Made by a program: the position numbers and the translations under genes. Shown in pieces: positions 12,101 to 27,100 of a stretch of DNA of 64,000 nucleotides. Positions within the stretch are counted from its first letter, which is position 1, and each line of letters opens with the position of its first letter. The stretch is from Montifringilla adamsi (taxonomy: Eukaryota; Chordata; Aves; Passeriformes; Passeridae). Under the pieces are notes generated by a model, which was given only the letters and a program-made list of their open reading frames with translations, was not told the origin of the DNA and made no database searches. The DNA is taken from contig JAGGNK010007115.1 in NCBI GenBank assembly GCA_017590115.1, positions 678,788 through 742,787 on the forward strand, in the 5' to 3' direction.

Positions 12101-15100
12101 GGAATAATTGCAAACAGTCACAAAATAAGCTCTACTAGAACATAAGAATCATTCTTTGTGTTGAAATAAAATTTACCTTCTCTTCCAACAAACTGCTGAT
12201 TGACAAAGGGGAAGATTTGGAAAGCTCAGCAGCAGTCATCAGAGCAGGAGGCAAAACAGCATCGGCATCACTACAAAAACAACACATTTTTATTATTGAA
12301 ACACTGCTTTGAAGTGATATATAATACATATTTTTAAATATAAAGTCCAAAGTGAGAAAAGGCCGATTTCACTAAATGAAAAAAGTATTTTAAAATAATC
12401 TTCACCAGATTTACACCTGTGAAGTCAGCAAGCTCCAGAGGAAGCACTGCTGAGGAGTCTGTTTGGATGTTGGCATTTAGAGAGGAAGCTCTCTGGAAAA
12501 GTATTTGATTAAGCAGCACTTGAAAGGATGAGAATCCATATAACCCGTGCACTGAACCTCAGCTTTGGAAGATGCAAGAACTGAAATTCCATTAGAAAAT
12601 GTTTCTGTGCTCCTTTGAATCGTGATCCTTGTACTGATGGCACAGCTGAGCCTGGCAGCCCTCTGGACACACTAGTTCTGTGCATCCAAGGCAGCAGGGT
12701 TAAAGGATGTAACCCAAAACACTGGTGAGAGATTTTTGTATGAAATTATTATTTCCTCAGTAATAAAGAGAAATTAAGGAGACACTAAGGGGAAATAAAT
12801 GGCTACTCAGGGAATAGCTGGCCACTTCAAATCAAAACCATTCCCTCCTTCAGGGCAAACCTGTGCTGAATGACTGGTAGGGGAACCAAACAGAAATACT
12901 GCCAAGAAAATTCTTGCATGCGGTACATGTTCTGCTTACTGAAGTGTCCTCATTCCAAGTAAAAACAGAACCCCAACTTCCACAACGACCTGCAGCTGTC
13001 ACTAATGATACATAACGTGCTAGCTGCAAAGCCCAAGAAAAATCTAACCTAACCATTTTGATTTCTTCTGGATTGCTGTTGATCTCCAGATCTCCTTACC
13101 GAAAAGGTCCATCTGGCTTTTCCCCACGGAGAGAGAGGGACACTGCTGGAGGGAGATCGGAGACAACCACAGAAGACGGATTGACCGGCAGCCCAGCTGC
13201 CATGGACGGCCCGGGGCCCAGGGAGGAGAGGGCGGAGCGGGAGGCCAGGGAGGCCAGCGGGATCATGAGCGGGTCCTGCTGCCGGGCCATGGCCGGCCGC
13301 ATCAGCGGCTGCAGGGTGCGCGTGATCGTCTGCCGCATCAGGGGCGGCGGCGGCGGCGGCGGTGGCGGCGGCAGCTGCTGCTGTTGCTGCTGCTGCTGCT
13401 GAATCTTACGGAGCCTTTTTGTGTAACCGGTTTCATTTTTGAAGTTGTTGACAGCCTAGAGGCAGGGAAACACGTTAGAAAAGGTGATAATAAACTTCAG
13501 TAGACATATGAACATAAGCATTTCTACAGGAAAATCGCTGTGTGCTCCTCTAAGTGCTATTAATCCTAAGCCAACTAACACACAGCTCTGAACACATCCC
13601 ATGGAACTCTGGTATCAATGACTGGTACCTCAGAGTCTCTGCATTAAAAGTACTTTGCTGTTAACACCCAATTTGAAAGTGAGGGCATCCCATTAAACAC
13701 CAGTGTGCCCTGAATTTGCCAGATTGCCTCTAATGAGCAGTAGGCTTCTGTAAAAACAGATAATGTATTTGAAAAGTAAGCTTAGCCTTGTTGAGTTCAG
13801 CCTTGCTCAAGGAGATCTAAATTAATATTTCCATCCCTTTCAGCTCTTTACAAATAGATTTTTCTAACAAAGAGTTCAGAGTAAAGTCACATTACCTGGC
13901 GCAGAAACTTATTAGCGATTAAAGCATCAGGAGAAACATCTGTCTGATGGCAGGTAGGGCATGTGTGCTCCTCGGACTCCAGCAGTGCTGTTCTAATACC
14001 TGGGAAAAATTAGAATATTAAAGTAGTTTATAGCCAAACTAAGTAAACTTTTTGGTTCTCATTAATTACAAAAACAAACATATGATTAATGGTGAAATAT
14101 GGTCTTAAATGGAAAGCATGAAGCTGTTAATATTCTATAGTGGAAAAAACTGGCAGAGGAACAGGTTGCCCAGAGAAGCTGTAGCACCCCTGGAAGTGTT
14201 CAAGACCAGTTTGGATGGGGCTTGGAGCAACCTGGGCTAGTGGAAGGCCAACCCAAACCACTCTGAAGTCCTACAGCAATTTCTAGCATACAGCAGAGGG
14301 TCAGTATTTCACTGCGGTAATATGTAAAGATGCAGAGCAGACTGGCATGTGACAGCTCAACTGGTCTTTTTTCCACTTCAGTACAGCAAAAAGTCATTTC
14401 ATGTTAATGAATAAAACATATTTCAAAAACCCATGAGGAGGTTTGATTTCTGAAGGTTTTGATCAGCTCTAGGGAAGCATGTGGATGAAATGCCTCAATA
14501 TCAGCTCTTTGTAGTCTGCAGTAAGTGCCAAAAGTTGGAGACATAATTCTGAGTGAGGGAAAGGGCTGTGGACAAAATAAATGCATTCTATATCTAATAC
14601 TGCAACCACCTGCACTAATGCATTCCCCTCATCCTCTTCCTTCTGCAGGTAAAGAGGATTTAACTAGAAACTTAAGGAGGGAAAAAAGCTTTCTACCTTT
14701 TTTTCCACTATCTACACAAGAAGAGTCTTTCCCTGCTCACGACATGCTGAAGTATTCAACAGAACTAACACAGCAATTTCCTTATCTCCTATTTCTGCTC
14801 TCAGAAGATCAAATTTGATGTCTGGAATTAACAAATTTGGCAGTAACACTTACATTCATCACAGTAACTGTTTCCACAGCAGGGAATAACAACCGCATCC
14901 GTCATTATATCCTTACAAATGAGACACAACAGCTCATCTGGAATAGGATCATCTTCTTCTGAGGAGGAGGATGGCTCCTCAGGTAGAAAGGGAGGCTTCT
15001 CCTTCTTTCCTATAGCATAAGCTTCCCTGGAAGTAGAGTGGGGAAAGCAAAACGAAGAAGTTAAAGGGAAAACTCTTCCAAGCTTTGAATTTTATCAAAG

Positions 15101-18100
15101 AAAGATAATATGTGGTATTCTTCTCCCTCTCCACCGGCCTTCCTAAACACAGCTGTTTAGTTTGAACCACTTTTCCATAGCCCTAACACAAGAAGAGGGA
15201 GGGAGGAATTCTCCTGCAGAACTATCCAGTTCATTGGATCAACTAAGAAATCAGTTCAGACTAGAAAAACATTTGACAGCTCATATCAGGTGACATGAAT
15301 CCCAGCTCTCCTTTGCCAGAGGCTAAATGTAAATTGGAGGCTGAGGATAAAGCTGGTCTCCCAGTAATGACATTTTCCAACTGAAAGAAGTCTGTGTTAC
15401 AGCTTCCAAAACAGGACATCCAGGTGAGAAACCAGAAGGGCTACCAACAGTATTTTAGAACAGCCACTGTGCTCAGCACACACAAGTGTTTTCCTAGTTT
15501 ATAGCAACAGGAAAACTTAAGCCTGCTTCACATCTGAGGGAGGGAGTCACAGTCCAACAGCTGCTTTATTACATTTTATATGAAACCTTTGAAAGACAAG
15601 CTGGAAGCAAAAGGAACTCCCAGAGAGAACAATCCAAATCATAAATGCTGCTGAAATGTTCTGCAGAAATAGTCTCAGCACACCCCACATTTAACCAGCT
15701 CCCAGGGGTGTGAGCAGCAGGACGGATTTGAAAGCTGAGATGCAGTGCCAATGCCTCCTCCCCACAATTCCAGGTGCTGGCCAATGTGGCTGCACCTCCA
15801 CTCGTGCATTTCTGCCTGGTTCCTCTCATTCCCTTTTGGGATCAGTCCAAACAATCCCATACTTACGCATCTATGGTTGGAATTGCATATTTCCCAGTGT
15901 TGGTCAGCATGGCACCCTTTGTGTTGGGGTCCTTCACCTCCATCATAAAACTTCTTGGAATTCCTGTGCTTTTTTTAATTCTGGGAACAGACTCGAAATT
16001 TTTGTCCTGTTAAGAAATGCAGATGTATCTCAAGACCCACACTGAAAATGAGATTTCAGTGACTATTTTTAAGCACAAAAACCTTTAACCCTCTCCTCTT
16101 ACCTAGTGTAAGGGTTGTTGGACTAGAATACTCTTTTCCCTAAACGAATGCAGCCAGGGTGTTCCAGAGGCTGGAGCAATGTTTTGAACTCAATGACATT
16201 CTTTGGCTTAACTACAGATTCCTTAAGGGTGAAATCCCTCAAGCTGGCTCCTCCTCCAAAGGGCAATTCAGAGGGAGCTGCACTCAGGGCTTGGAGAAAG
16301 TTTTTTTGAGATATATCAAACACAGGGGTTCACAGAGAAAGATCTATGGGAATGTTTAGTGCCTCTGACCTAGCGAAAAGAAAATTTTACAATTCCAGGT
16401 TTTTCTTAATTCCAAAGGGTTTTGCAAACACTGCCATGTAACTTCTGTATTCCGCACCAAAAGACACAATTCTTACTGTGAGTATTCATGTTTGTTATGT
16501 AACTCTCCAGATAAAAATTAAAGTCAGCACCCCTCAAGTCCCCCAAATCTTACCCCATTCGTTGGACAGTTCTTTATGTAGTGCCCAGGTTTGCCACAGC
16601 GAAAACAGGTGTAGGAGGGTGGAGGTGGCCCCACGGGTTTCTTCATGTAACTGCAAGTTTTTGGGGAAAAAAAAGGAAAAGAGATTCATGTGTCTCTCTT
16701 GTTTAAAACAAACCATCTCTACAATTTTTACATCAACTTTAAAGAACAAGTTTCACGTTAGCAACACTTACTTGACTGGATCATATTCATGGCCAGACTG
16801 TGTCATCATAGCTTTTATTTTATCCTCCTCGGAAGCATTGGCTTCAGCCAGATTGGCAGTCTGTGCAACAGGTAATTATTTGACACACACATTAGAAACA
16901 CTTTTAAGCCCACGCAGCCCAAGACAACACCACTCATCCAATCCTGTAAAGAGCAGCACTACACTAGCTGAGCTTGCATGAGAGCAGCTGCTTATACCAA
17001 ACAGATTTGTGCTGAAGATGGTCTGGGGAGTCCTTAAGCCATGACATGATGTTTATGTGCCTGAGAACCTACTAGAAAAGAGCACTCTTGGGCACTCAAA
17101 CCTTAGGCTCTGTTTGTACCTTACAGCAAGACTGGTGTAACCAATCCAATTTCCTTCAGAGGATTGAAGCTATGTGTAGATAAACAACAATATCCAGTGT
17201 TTTTACACTGATTTTTAAGCTCCAGACTATATTCAGGAGAAGCTCTCCACTTCAAGGAATTAAGATGGATACAAGCAGCATTATTTACATTTTGTAGTAT
17301 TAAAAGGACACAGAACTGCAGAGGTGGGCAGTTACGTTTGTTTGCTGAAACTCAGCTTCAGACACACAAGTATTAAAAGGACCAAAGGATTTTACAATCC
17401 CTCAGCAAGGCAAAATTCTTTTCAGCAGAGATCTGCTCAGCAGGAGCTGCAGGCAGTGCAAACTGCATGTTCCCCCTCCCAACTTCTTCCTGTGAAGTGA
17501 TTTAACTACAGTGAAGACTATCTCAGTTTTTTTTTTTCCAGTTGACTATGTCCTTTTAACACACAAATTGTAATATAAACCTTCTGCACAACTAGACCTT
17601 CAAATTACTGAAGCCAGCTGATTTTTAAGTTGTATTTGTTCAAATGTTTTTATTACACACTAGTCCAGATACAAGCAGGGTCTAAGGGAGTGACTGTAAA
17701 TGACTTGGGCCTTCAAGCACCTATCACTCAGCTCAAGCACTCATGGTTTGGTTTTGTATGCATTCATTCACAAAAGCAACCAACTAGTTTCAACATTTTA
17801 TTAAATGGTTGTTTCATATACACAGTTTCTCCACAGTAACAGAATCCGGATCGCCAACTATGAAATAATTTCCATTAACAGTTACAGAAAACTTTACAGA
17901 TAATACTTGACTAATTTGTTTGAACCCAAACGGTTTACAAAACACATCCAAAAGCCACAAAACATTAGTAGGAATAGACCAAAATTCAAATATGGCATTT
18001 CATACATAGTAATAATCACCAGAGAACTGTTAACACATTGCCTCTGTGCTGAGCCGGGCTGCACTAGAGCCATTAGAGGGAGTAACAGTGCTGAGCCACT

Positions 18101-21100
18101 TGGTGTCATCTTCCTGCATTTCTCTGAACTACTTAAATATCCTCAAAAGCTTAAATGTGTACCCCCACCCCTTGGACAGCTTTGCACACTTTAGAGTAAA
18201 ACTTCACATGAGGTTACAGACCCGAGGACACATTTAGGGACAGCACTAATGGGGACCAATTCTTTGGGTGGCTACCTTCCAAACTAGAGATATTTATCTA
18301 TATAATGGGGTTTTTTTTTGGCCAAAGGTATACAATTTAATTTCTGTAGTGAAGAGGGGAAAAGTTACCAGTGGGAAGAGATTTCTTTTTATTAGAAATG
18401 AACTCCAGCCTTTACCTTGATGACAAAGAACTAGCTGCTCTGCCTCAGGCCCTGCCTACTCTACTGCCTGCAGCTTTAGGGACTGGTGGTTGAGCACTCG
18501 GCTGTCCACACAGTGCAGTCACTAGTGCTTTCCCAGACAAATTACACATTGGTGAGCAAAAATGCAAGCAGTTCCCGAGCAAAACATGGCATTACAACAG
18601 TTTCAAAAGGTCACAGCTGCTCAGATGCCACACATACACATTGGTATATTCCTATAAACAATGAGGTACATTTACACAATTTACACAGTCTGCGTTCAAA
18701 CAAATTAGGTCGGGTTGTCCACTGTATAGATCCCACAATTTATGGAATTGTGCAGCATTCAGAGAATGGGTCTGTAACTATGACTAGGGGTTCAAAAATA
18801 GCCATGCAATTGTCCATGGTACAGAACCGCTTCTCTTGTGGCTGGTCACACCCCCCTGGAATGTCCGTAACTTACAGCCAATTAAATTCTTCTGTACAAA
18901 CTGGGTTAGTTTCCAACGCAAAATTAATGAAACGTATGAAAAACGGTAAAACAGCTTCTGAAGAGCTTCTTCTTTGTGTCTTGAGGATGAGTAATACTGC
19001 AACATTATGCTGAGGCTGATAAGGTACTCCCCTTCTATCTTCCCAAACTGGGAACTACTCTTTACAGGATAGTATCAAAATATACACACATTTTAAAGTT
19101 AAAAGAAATACTTTAAGTTAATAAAAATTAAAGGGGGCTTTCAATTACAACAGTTATTTACCTAGAGGTCACAGTATCAATTTAAAAATAGGAAGGAAAC
19201 ACTTTTTAAGTATTTGACAAGAATATATATATATACCTTAGTAAGCTGGGCCAGAGAAATAGATGCAGAAGAGTCATCAATCTGTTCACAAAAAATTAAA
19301 CACATATTCAAGTTCTACAGTCAAAACACAACAACAGTTAACCTCTACTATAGTCTGAATGCCTGCCCTACATCCCCCTGAGTGTCAAAGGAAATCCCAA
19401 CCCAGTGTAATTTGTATTTGTTCAAAACAAAGTCCCAATCTATGATGGCTTAAGAGTATCTACGTGCTTATGAGAAGAAGTTAAAATAACCAACCCCACT
19501 GGAGATCTACTTATTGCTCAGAATATCTCAGAGAGGGACCTCTTTCAAAAAGGTAATGGGAAGCTGTCAATTTTCAACTTAAAATATTTAAGTTTAATTG
19601 AGGAAGAAGTATCACTCCAGGTAACATAGTATTAGTGTAGTTTGCAAATGGATCAGTGAATGTCTCATCATTTCTATATGAACACAGTGATGATTTTGTA
19701 AACCCACATCTGCTTGTCAGAATGAAGGCCATCCCCAGCAGCCCCAAAACACACACTCTGCCCCTCCTGTCAGTACCCAAATAAACCCAAGAAATGCCAA
19801 TCTAGAACAGCAGCCACAACTTGCCACTTCTTCTGGAAAAAAACCAACTGCTTAAATCATTTATATAAAGGTGTTTGTAATGACAGAGAAGGCTATAAAA
19901 ACTGAAAGACTGATTTCTTGTATGTTACTAGACCACAGGCCCTACCACCCAAATCATGACAATTTAGAGGACTCCTTGCAATCAGACCAAACCTGATCTT
20001 TAAAGCAGCCCAGTGCTAAATGAACAAAGGAAAGTGCAAAGCATACTCTTGATGATAAAAACATGGATTCAGAGCACAAGCCTGGAATTTTTGTCTCCAT
20101 TTTTCTCCTCCCAGCTGCCTGTGGAACAACTCTCAGGAATGACATCCTCAGGCTAGAAGCCAGACTAGTGCTGAAGAAGTTTTGCCACAAGTAAAAAGGT
20201 TAACTCGATCTAGTTCCTTCTGCAGTATATAGAATTTTATCATTCCATGAGCAGCACTTGAGCTAGCACAACACTACCAGAAAGATACTTGAATCACTGC
20301 TTATTACATCTAACTTGCTCAAAAATGTAGAATAAAATTTCACAATGTGAACTGAACAGCTCTCCAAGAAGTCACTAAACATGTCAGCAAAGAGATTAAA
20401 ACCTTTCCTTGAAAAAGGTCTTGTCCTTTACAACCTAATATAGCAGAGAATTCGAGGGAACAGTTTTAGCAGACTGGGAAAAAGCATTTCCATGCACAAG
20501 ATGATTCCTCACACCACTAAGTTGTTCCTGTTCTGTGTTTTCAGGAAAGTACACACAGCATTCCTGCATTGCTGACTAAAGAGCTCTTGAGGCTTTGAGA
20601 CTAAAGTGTCTTTGAAGAGGAACACAGAGATCTAGACAAAAAGACCTTCATTCCACTACAAGTCGTACTAAGATTCACCTCTCCTTCCTTCCAGAATGCT
20701 TTGTACCTAGTTCTGTTCAAAAGGAGGTCTGCACAAGCATTTTGAAGCTTCACGCTCCATATGCCACTCTTTTACATGTGAAAAAGCAGACCAGTGTTCT
20801 CTCAGGGCAAGCACAGCTATAATTTTGTGGTTTTTTTCAGAAACAAACAAGAAATTAGGAAAGCTTTAGCGTTTAATAGTCTAGTGCTGACCAGGAACTG
20901 ATACACAAACAGTTAATAAACTATTAATTCTTCCCTCTATTTTTTCAGGAAGCTGCTACTATACAGCCTGCAGGCAACAGTCTAATTTCTTAAAGGAGGT
21001 GATACTGAACAGTTACCAGAAGCAGCAAACAGACAATTAATGTACTCTTCAGTGCATTTGCCCATGGCCATCCTTCAACCATCCTACATTTTTTCAATTT

Positions 21101-24100
21101 TTTTTCCTTTTAGATTTCTACCAAAGTATTTCCTGGCAGTCCCTCAAAACAGTCAAGTAGAAACATCTCCATGAATTGTAGGCAACCCTAAGATAACACT
21201 GCAGAAGTGTTGTTAAAAAAACCCAAAAGACAAGCCAGAAAAAGTAACCCCCAAACCCTAAACTCAACAGCTGATGTTTTAACTCCCATGTTGTGCAGCA
21301 GACTGAACAGAAACGAACAGGAAGCCAAGTGGGCAAGAGGACAGAGAAGAGGAGGCAAAGGCTGATCTCACTGCGGAGTGCTACACTGAAAGGACAGGGC
21401 TTTCCCCAAAGCCAAGCCTGGCTACACAGAAGGGCAGCCAGGGAGGCTCCAGCTGTGCCCACGGGGGGCGCTGACCCCACGAGCACAGCTCGGCCCTTCC
21501 GCAGCCTCCAGGCAGCCCCAGGCACCGACCCTACAGCAGAAAGGCCCCACGCCCTGCCTCTGGCTGGGCCAGGGCTGGGATGGCACCTGGCACAACGGTA
21601 TGACAATGAAAAAACCCTAAAAAGAAGAAGCTTTTGTGCATCCATTAAAAAAATAAAACTGATTTTAACTTTGCAGCTTAACTCTCCATCAGTAACTACC
21701 AAGACTCCTAGTGATTTACTCCAACTGCACAAGACTCAGCTTCTGCTCTGAAATACATGCAGAAATATTTGTGTTTAAAAAAAAAAAAAAGGCAAACAAT
21801 CCCCCCACACCAAGACCTGAGTTAGCTTTAAGAATAAACTCTTTGTGTCTCTAGCCCCAGAAGCTGCTGAGGCTGCAGGGCTTTTCCAGTGAGAGAGGGC
21901 CTGTACAGAGGGATGCAAGCCTTCCACCCTCCCAGACCAGGGACAGTCAGAGCACACCAGGGAATGGCTTTGCTTTTCCTTTCTTGCTGTTAGTTCTCAC
22001 TCACACTGTTTTCCCTCCCACTCTGGGATTTCTCCTTTTTTCTTTTTGACACATCTACGTTAGCTTATGGTAAGATGCTACTGAGCAATGTAATACAGAC
22101 ATGCCAGGGAACACACGAGGCTAAAAGAATGTTAACTTTATTTATGAACATGTGGTTTGTGTTTATACACATGCTAGTAAACAAAAAGAAAAAGAACTGT
22201 TTTCAAGAAATAAAAACCCATCTGAATTAGATCAAATACTATAAACGTGGTTTACATAAATGCATTACATTAACTGCTAGGGTCACTGGGCCAGTGCAAC
22301 TAACTCCAACTCACAATGAGAGGCATTCATCTCCAAAAGGAATTGCAATCAATCAGCAACAGAATTATGGATGTTACATTTAGTGGTTTTAGACCTACAC
22401 ACAGTAAGTTTGCAATTTGAAGTTGATTGTTTCCATGAGAACCAGAGGCTGTATTCTTCCCAGAACACAGCCCCAGAGTTCAGGAATTTCTAGATTAAGT
22501 TATCCTAATAGCTGATCAAATGATCAGAACCAATGATCCAGGATTAGTGTAATGCCTCACACCAGTCTAGTGAAGTAGAAGCAGTTATACTTAAAATAAA
22601 GATAAAAAATAAACCCCACCAAATAGTACTTTGATACTCTAAGGACTACTGGAAAAGCACAGTTGCACACAGTACTGACCCAAGTGGCACACCAACATCT
22701 AGCCCATCACCAGGCACGGGTTTCCGTGTGGGATTATATGTTAGCAGCAGTACAAGTGTTTGCAAACCTGAAGGAAAATGCTGCTCCTTTTCCAAATGTG
22801 AATTCCACGTGGTGGTATACTAAAGAAAGGCTTAACCTTTGGGAATGACAGCAGCAGCCAGCCCTGGAGTCACCCAGACCCAAAAATGTGCTGCAGGCAG
22901 AAGTTAAGAAAAGTGACAGGGATTTCACTCCCAAATGCCCCAGGCTCTAACTTGGTGCCAAAATTTGTGTTACATATTGTCATTTGCAGACAAACTGTTG
23001 AACTAAACTGCTTTACCAGATAAAGGGGAGAGATCAAATGCAGAACTTTAGAATACCACTCTGTGTAGCAGCGATATTGAAATTCACGTCAGGCTATTGA
23101 AGACATTTCTGTACTCAGGAGGGCCCAAACAATATCACTTCAATTACACAGTTTCAGGAACAAATACCCAAATATTTAAGGACATAAGAAGGAATCATTT
23201 AGCTGCACAGAACTGTCCTGAAAACATCTGGGATATGCTGGGTTTGGTATTTGTTTGAACCCCCAAGTCAAAAGTAAGGAACAGCACCAAGTTTCACAAT
23301 AATGATTTCTCAGTGGTTTTTGATAACATTTTCAAAAACCATTAGGCAAAAAAAGGTATTTAAAAGCAAAAGCTAAGTGATACAATGTGAAAATGGCAAA
23401 AAATACACTCCAAACAGTTTTTATTGCAAGAAACAAAAAGCACACAACAACCTATACAAACATACATATCACTAGCTATAGACAGACAGATGTAGAACAT
23501 GGCACCATGTTCAGTGTGCAAACCTCGAGCCTACAGGATCTGGAAACGATCATACATTATCTGTACAACACAGAGTCATACAGGAGAGATTCTGGCATAT
23601 TCAATATGAAATACAATGCATTACTAGGCACAAATACCAATATTCACATTAGAACTCTGCAAATGATGGCATTACCCAGTTTTTACTATGCTGAATCAAA
23701 TACAATGTATTTACAACATACACTAGGTTTTACTAGAAAATATATTAAGTTAACGTTTGGCAAATTAATAAAAGGCTGCATTGTTTAGAACTAAGTGCAG
23801 TGTGTAGGAAAAAAAGTGTGAGATTGTGTTTTTACATACTGCTTTTGATGTTCCACTCACTGGCTCACTTCGACTTCTAGAAGAAGAAATAAAGGTGATC
23901 AGAATTTAAAACAAATCACATATACCCAACACAAAGATTCCAGAACCTGAACATCACATTATGCTCCAATACTCTAGTGAATGTAGACATTTATTTGTAA
24001 CATAAACTGCTCTCTCGGTACATTCGGTGCAACTAAAAAACTCCCCAAAAATCACATTTCTACATTGTCACAAATTACTCAAGACTTACAGATCTAGAAC

Positions 24101-27100
24101 ACAACAGTGCAAGAGGAAGTCATGAGACATTCTGTCTCTGCTCTCTAAGTATCAAATCCATGAAGTGTGTACTAGAGTTCTGTTCTCAAATAATCAATCA
24201 CCAAAGCATGGGGCAGCTTTGGCCAACAGGTACATCCCTGGTAAGGCACACAGGTACCAGGTACAGGGCTTCAGTTTCTGTGAAAGAACAGTGATAATCT
24301 ACAAGTGCAAGTTTGCTCAAATGAAAAACACAGCCACGTGACAAAGGGGCAACATAATAGTGTCAGCAGCACTGAACAGTGCCAGAACAGCATTTCTTTG
24401 TGGAAGCCCAAGCACTGTGTTCAGAGATCTACTATATTTAGCCATCAAAGTGCCAAAATATTAAACATGTTACATATGCTATATTGACTAAAAGTAGTAG
24501 TAGAAATGTCACCTGAAAGTAGTTTCTAGGATTTTGTGCGATTTAGGAGTCCTGTGACAAAAAAAAAGGTCTTAATTGCCAGAATTTGCTATAAGATAAT
24601 CTTGAATACGTTACAATATTTTAGGAAATACGTATTACATTTGAAAACTTGCTGAGATTCCACATACTCGGTGGTCTAGACCTGCATGCTCCTCACCATG
24701 AACCAGACATGCAGCCACTGAGAGAGCTAACAAACAATCCAGGCATCATCCAAAGAGTCCCATGAGCAGAAGCAATGCAAAGGCTGCTGGGGCACTCGCA
24801 TGCCAATGGAGAGGCTCAGCTTCCTGCCGCTGCTGAACACCCCCAGGCTCCCAACCACACCTCCCGAAGGTGAGGAAGTACATACTTTGGATTACCACAC
24901 AATAGCTGCTTCAGCCATTTACTGCAAGGTGAGTAATGCCTTTCTGAAGGCCTCTCACCATGCCAGCAGACATTCCCCAGCCCCAAACATTAACCACCCT
25001 ACCAGTGGTTTCTGCAGTGTTTCCAGCTGGGGAACAGAAGGCTCATCTGCCTGGTTAATTTTCAACTCTACCACAGCAGTGCTGTTCTTTCCTGATCCCC
25101 CCACGCCAGTACTGACAGAATCTTTGATGCCAGCTTTGATTCTCTGGAGGGCTTTACAGCACCAGGCGAGGTGCACTGGCAGGACAGACTCAGCTGAAAT
25201 GAGCCCCAGAGCAAGGCTGTGTTTACAGGCACAAAGCTGTGGGGGCAGAATCCCGAGGGAGAGCTGGGAAGCACTGCACCAACTCCTGCAGTAACATGCC
25301 CCAAGGTTACATGCAGAGCCACATCCATACGGGTTTTTTGCTTGCAAATGGTTCATGGGTACCAGGATGTTGCTGTATTGTTTGTTCAAGACACACTGTA
25401 ACTCCTCAGGGTACTTTCTTGAGAACCAACATTAGAAAGACATGGCAAAACCACAAGCTAATAATATCTCCTGCTGGTGGTGAAGAGGCATGGCTTTAAA
25501 GGAGGTTGAAAAACATGCCCATTCCAACAGAGCTGATGTAGCTATTATAGATCTGGACTGGATGGGAACATCAGTGCAGCCATAATCCTGAAGTCAGGAT
25601 TGAATTTGAGTATCTGTGATTTTAATCAATACTGAGGACAGAGAATCAGGTGTAAACCTTAGAAATACAGGACTAAAACACGGAGCACAGATCCCAGCTG
25701 GGGTACAGACAGACTCAGAAAGGTAACCAGTACATTTGGTAATGTGCTAGACTGCTTCTGAGATTTGAGTTTGGACAGCATTAACTGTTTCTTCATGGTA
25801 CTTGCACAAAAGCCAGTACCCTTAAGGGCATGGTTCTTTTTCTCTTGCCTCAAACAGATACTGTGTGTTTAGGAAGCACACAGGGATCACTTAGGAATGA
25901 AACTCCTTGTTTGCATGGTTCACCAGCTGGCAACCCTTGATCTGTTCTCTACAACTACTATACAACCCCCCTAGATCTGAGGCAGAAAAATACCTGTCAT
26001 ACCCTGCCCCACCCCCCCAAATGCAGGTGACAGTCCAACACTCAGAATAAAACTCTTCTGAGACATGAACAAATGCTGAGTTCACACTACAATGTGTACC
26101 TGTCTTTGTTAAAAAGGCAGACACATATTATAAGGAATCTCTCCATGTAGAGGAAACAGGAATCTCAGAAAATTTGAATCTCAGAAAAATAAACTCCAAA
26201 CCAAACTCAATAGAATCATCTCCAAATATATCACTGTTGGTGTTTGAACACCAAAATCTAAGTCTCCTTTGGGAGAGCCCATTGAAAGCTACCCCATGAC
26301 AACAAACACCAGCAGCAGTTTTAACAAGCAAGTTACAACCCGAGTGCCTCTGCAAGTGCTGTCAATAACAAGGTGGGCACACTGACCCCTCCCCAAAAGA
26401 GAATGTTTGCAGTACTTACATAACGTATGTTTTGCTGGTAGCTTTAACTCCTCCAATGGGAATTCTCCTCACAATCACTGATGAGTTCTTGGGAATCAGA
26501 GCACTATCATCGGTGTATTCTGGAAACAACATCAATGCACAAAAAACATTAGTCAATTTGTAAGAATGTATTTGATATGTAATTACAGAGCACTTTTGAG
26601 AATCCCTTTACAGATCTAAAAGCAAAATTTTATACATAACATTAGGCTTTCATCCTCTCAACACACCAGCAGCACCTGTCAAGGAATCTTCAGGTTTGAT
26701 TACCAAGCACAAGCATTACCAAGCAAAATCATTTTCAGTTTTTAAAGTTAGTTTGAATGCCAGGAGCAAAATGGTTTCAAACTACACTAAAGCAGAGTAA
26801 TATAATGCATGAGGTTTTTCCCTGATCTGTTTTAAGCTGGTTTTGCTTCTGTCAGGCTACGAAACCAAGAGATCTCTGGAGAAAAACAAACCAAAGCCAA
26901 GCCTCACCTGCATAAAACAGATTGTAAAGTCTGTGACTGCTTGTCCTGACCAAACCAGGAACTAGCTAAAGCAGGGAAACTCTGCAGCAGTGCTTTCAGC
27001 ATGTTAAGTATACCTGACCCCTCTCTGCTGCCCTGCTCAGGCCTGACAGAACAGCAGAGCCACCAGTTCTGTGCTTGGAGCTGCAGCATTCCCAGCCAGG

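Larger units (their letters stand above)
19282..23839 (-). other. RBBP6: RBBP6 intron 3
   Basis: About 4.6 kb. Its 5' end carries the alternative short-isoform tail and a candidate poly(A) signal. A run of A at about 21777-21791 is the only obvious simple repeat. A GC-richer patch at 21400-21590 has open frames on both strands but no recognisable product. Confidence 0.8.

Noticed and set aside
16100..16300. Possible CR1-like stretch in RBBP6 intron 6
   Set aside because: Only loose similarity (TTCCAGAGGCTGGAGCAATG). Not enough to call an element.
23387..23788. 133-codon plus-strand frame in RBBP6 intron 3
   Set aside because: No family resemblance, antisense to the gene, and overlapping the region better explained as the short-isoform 3' end.
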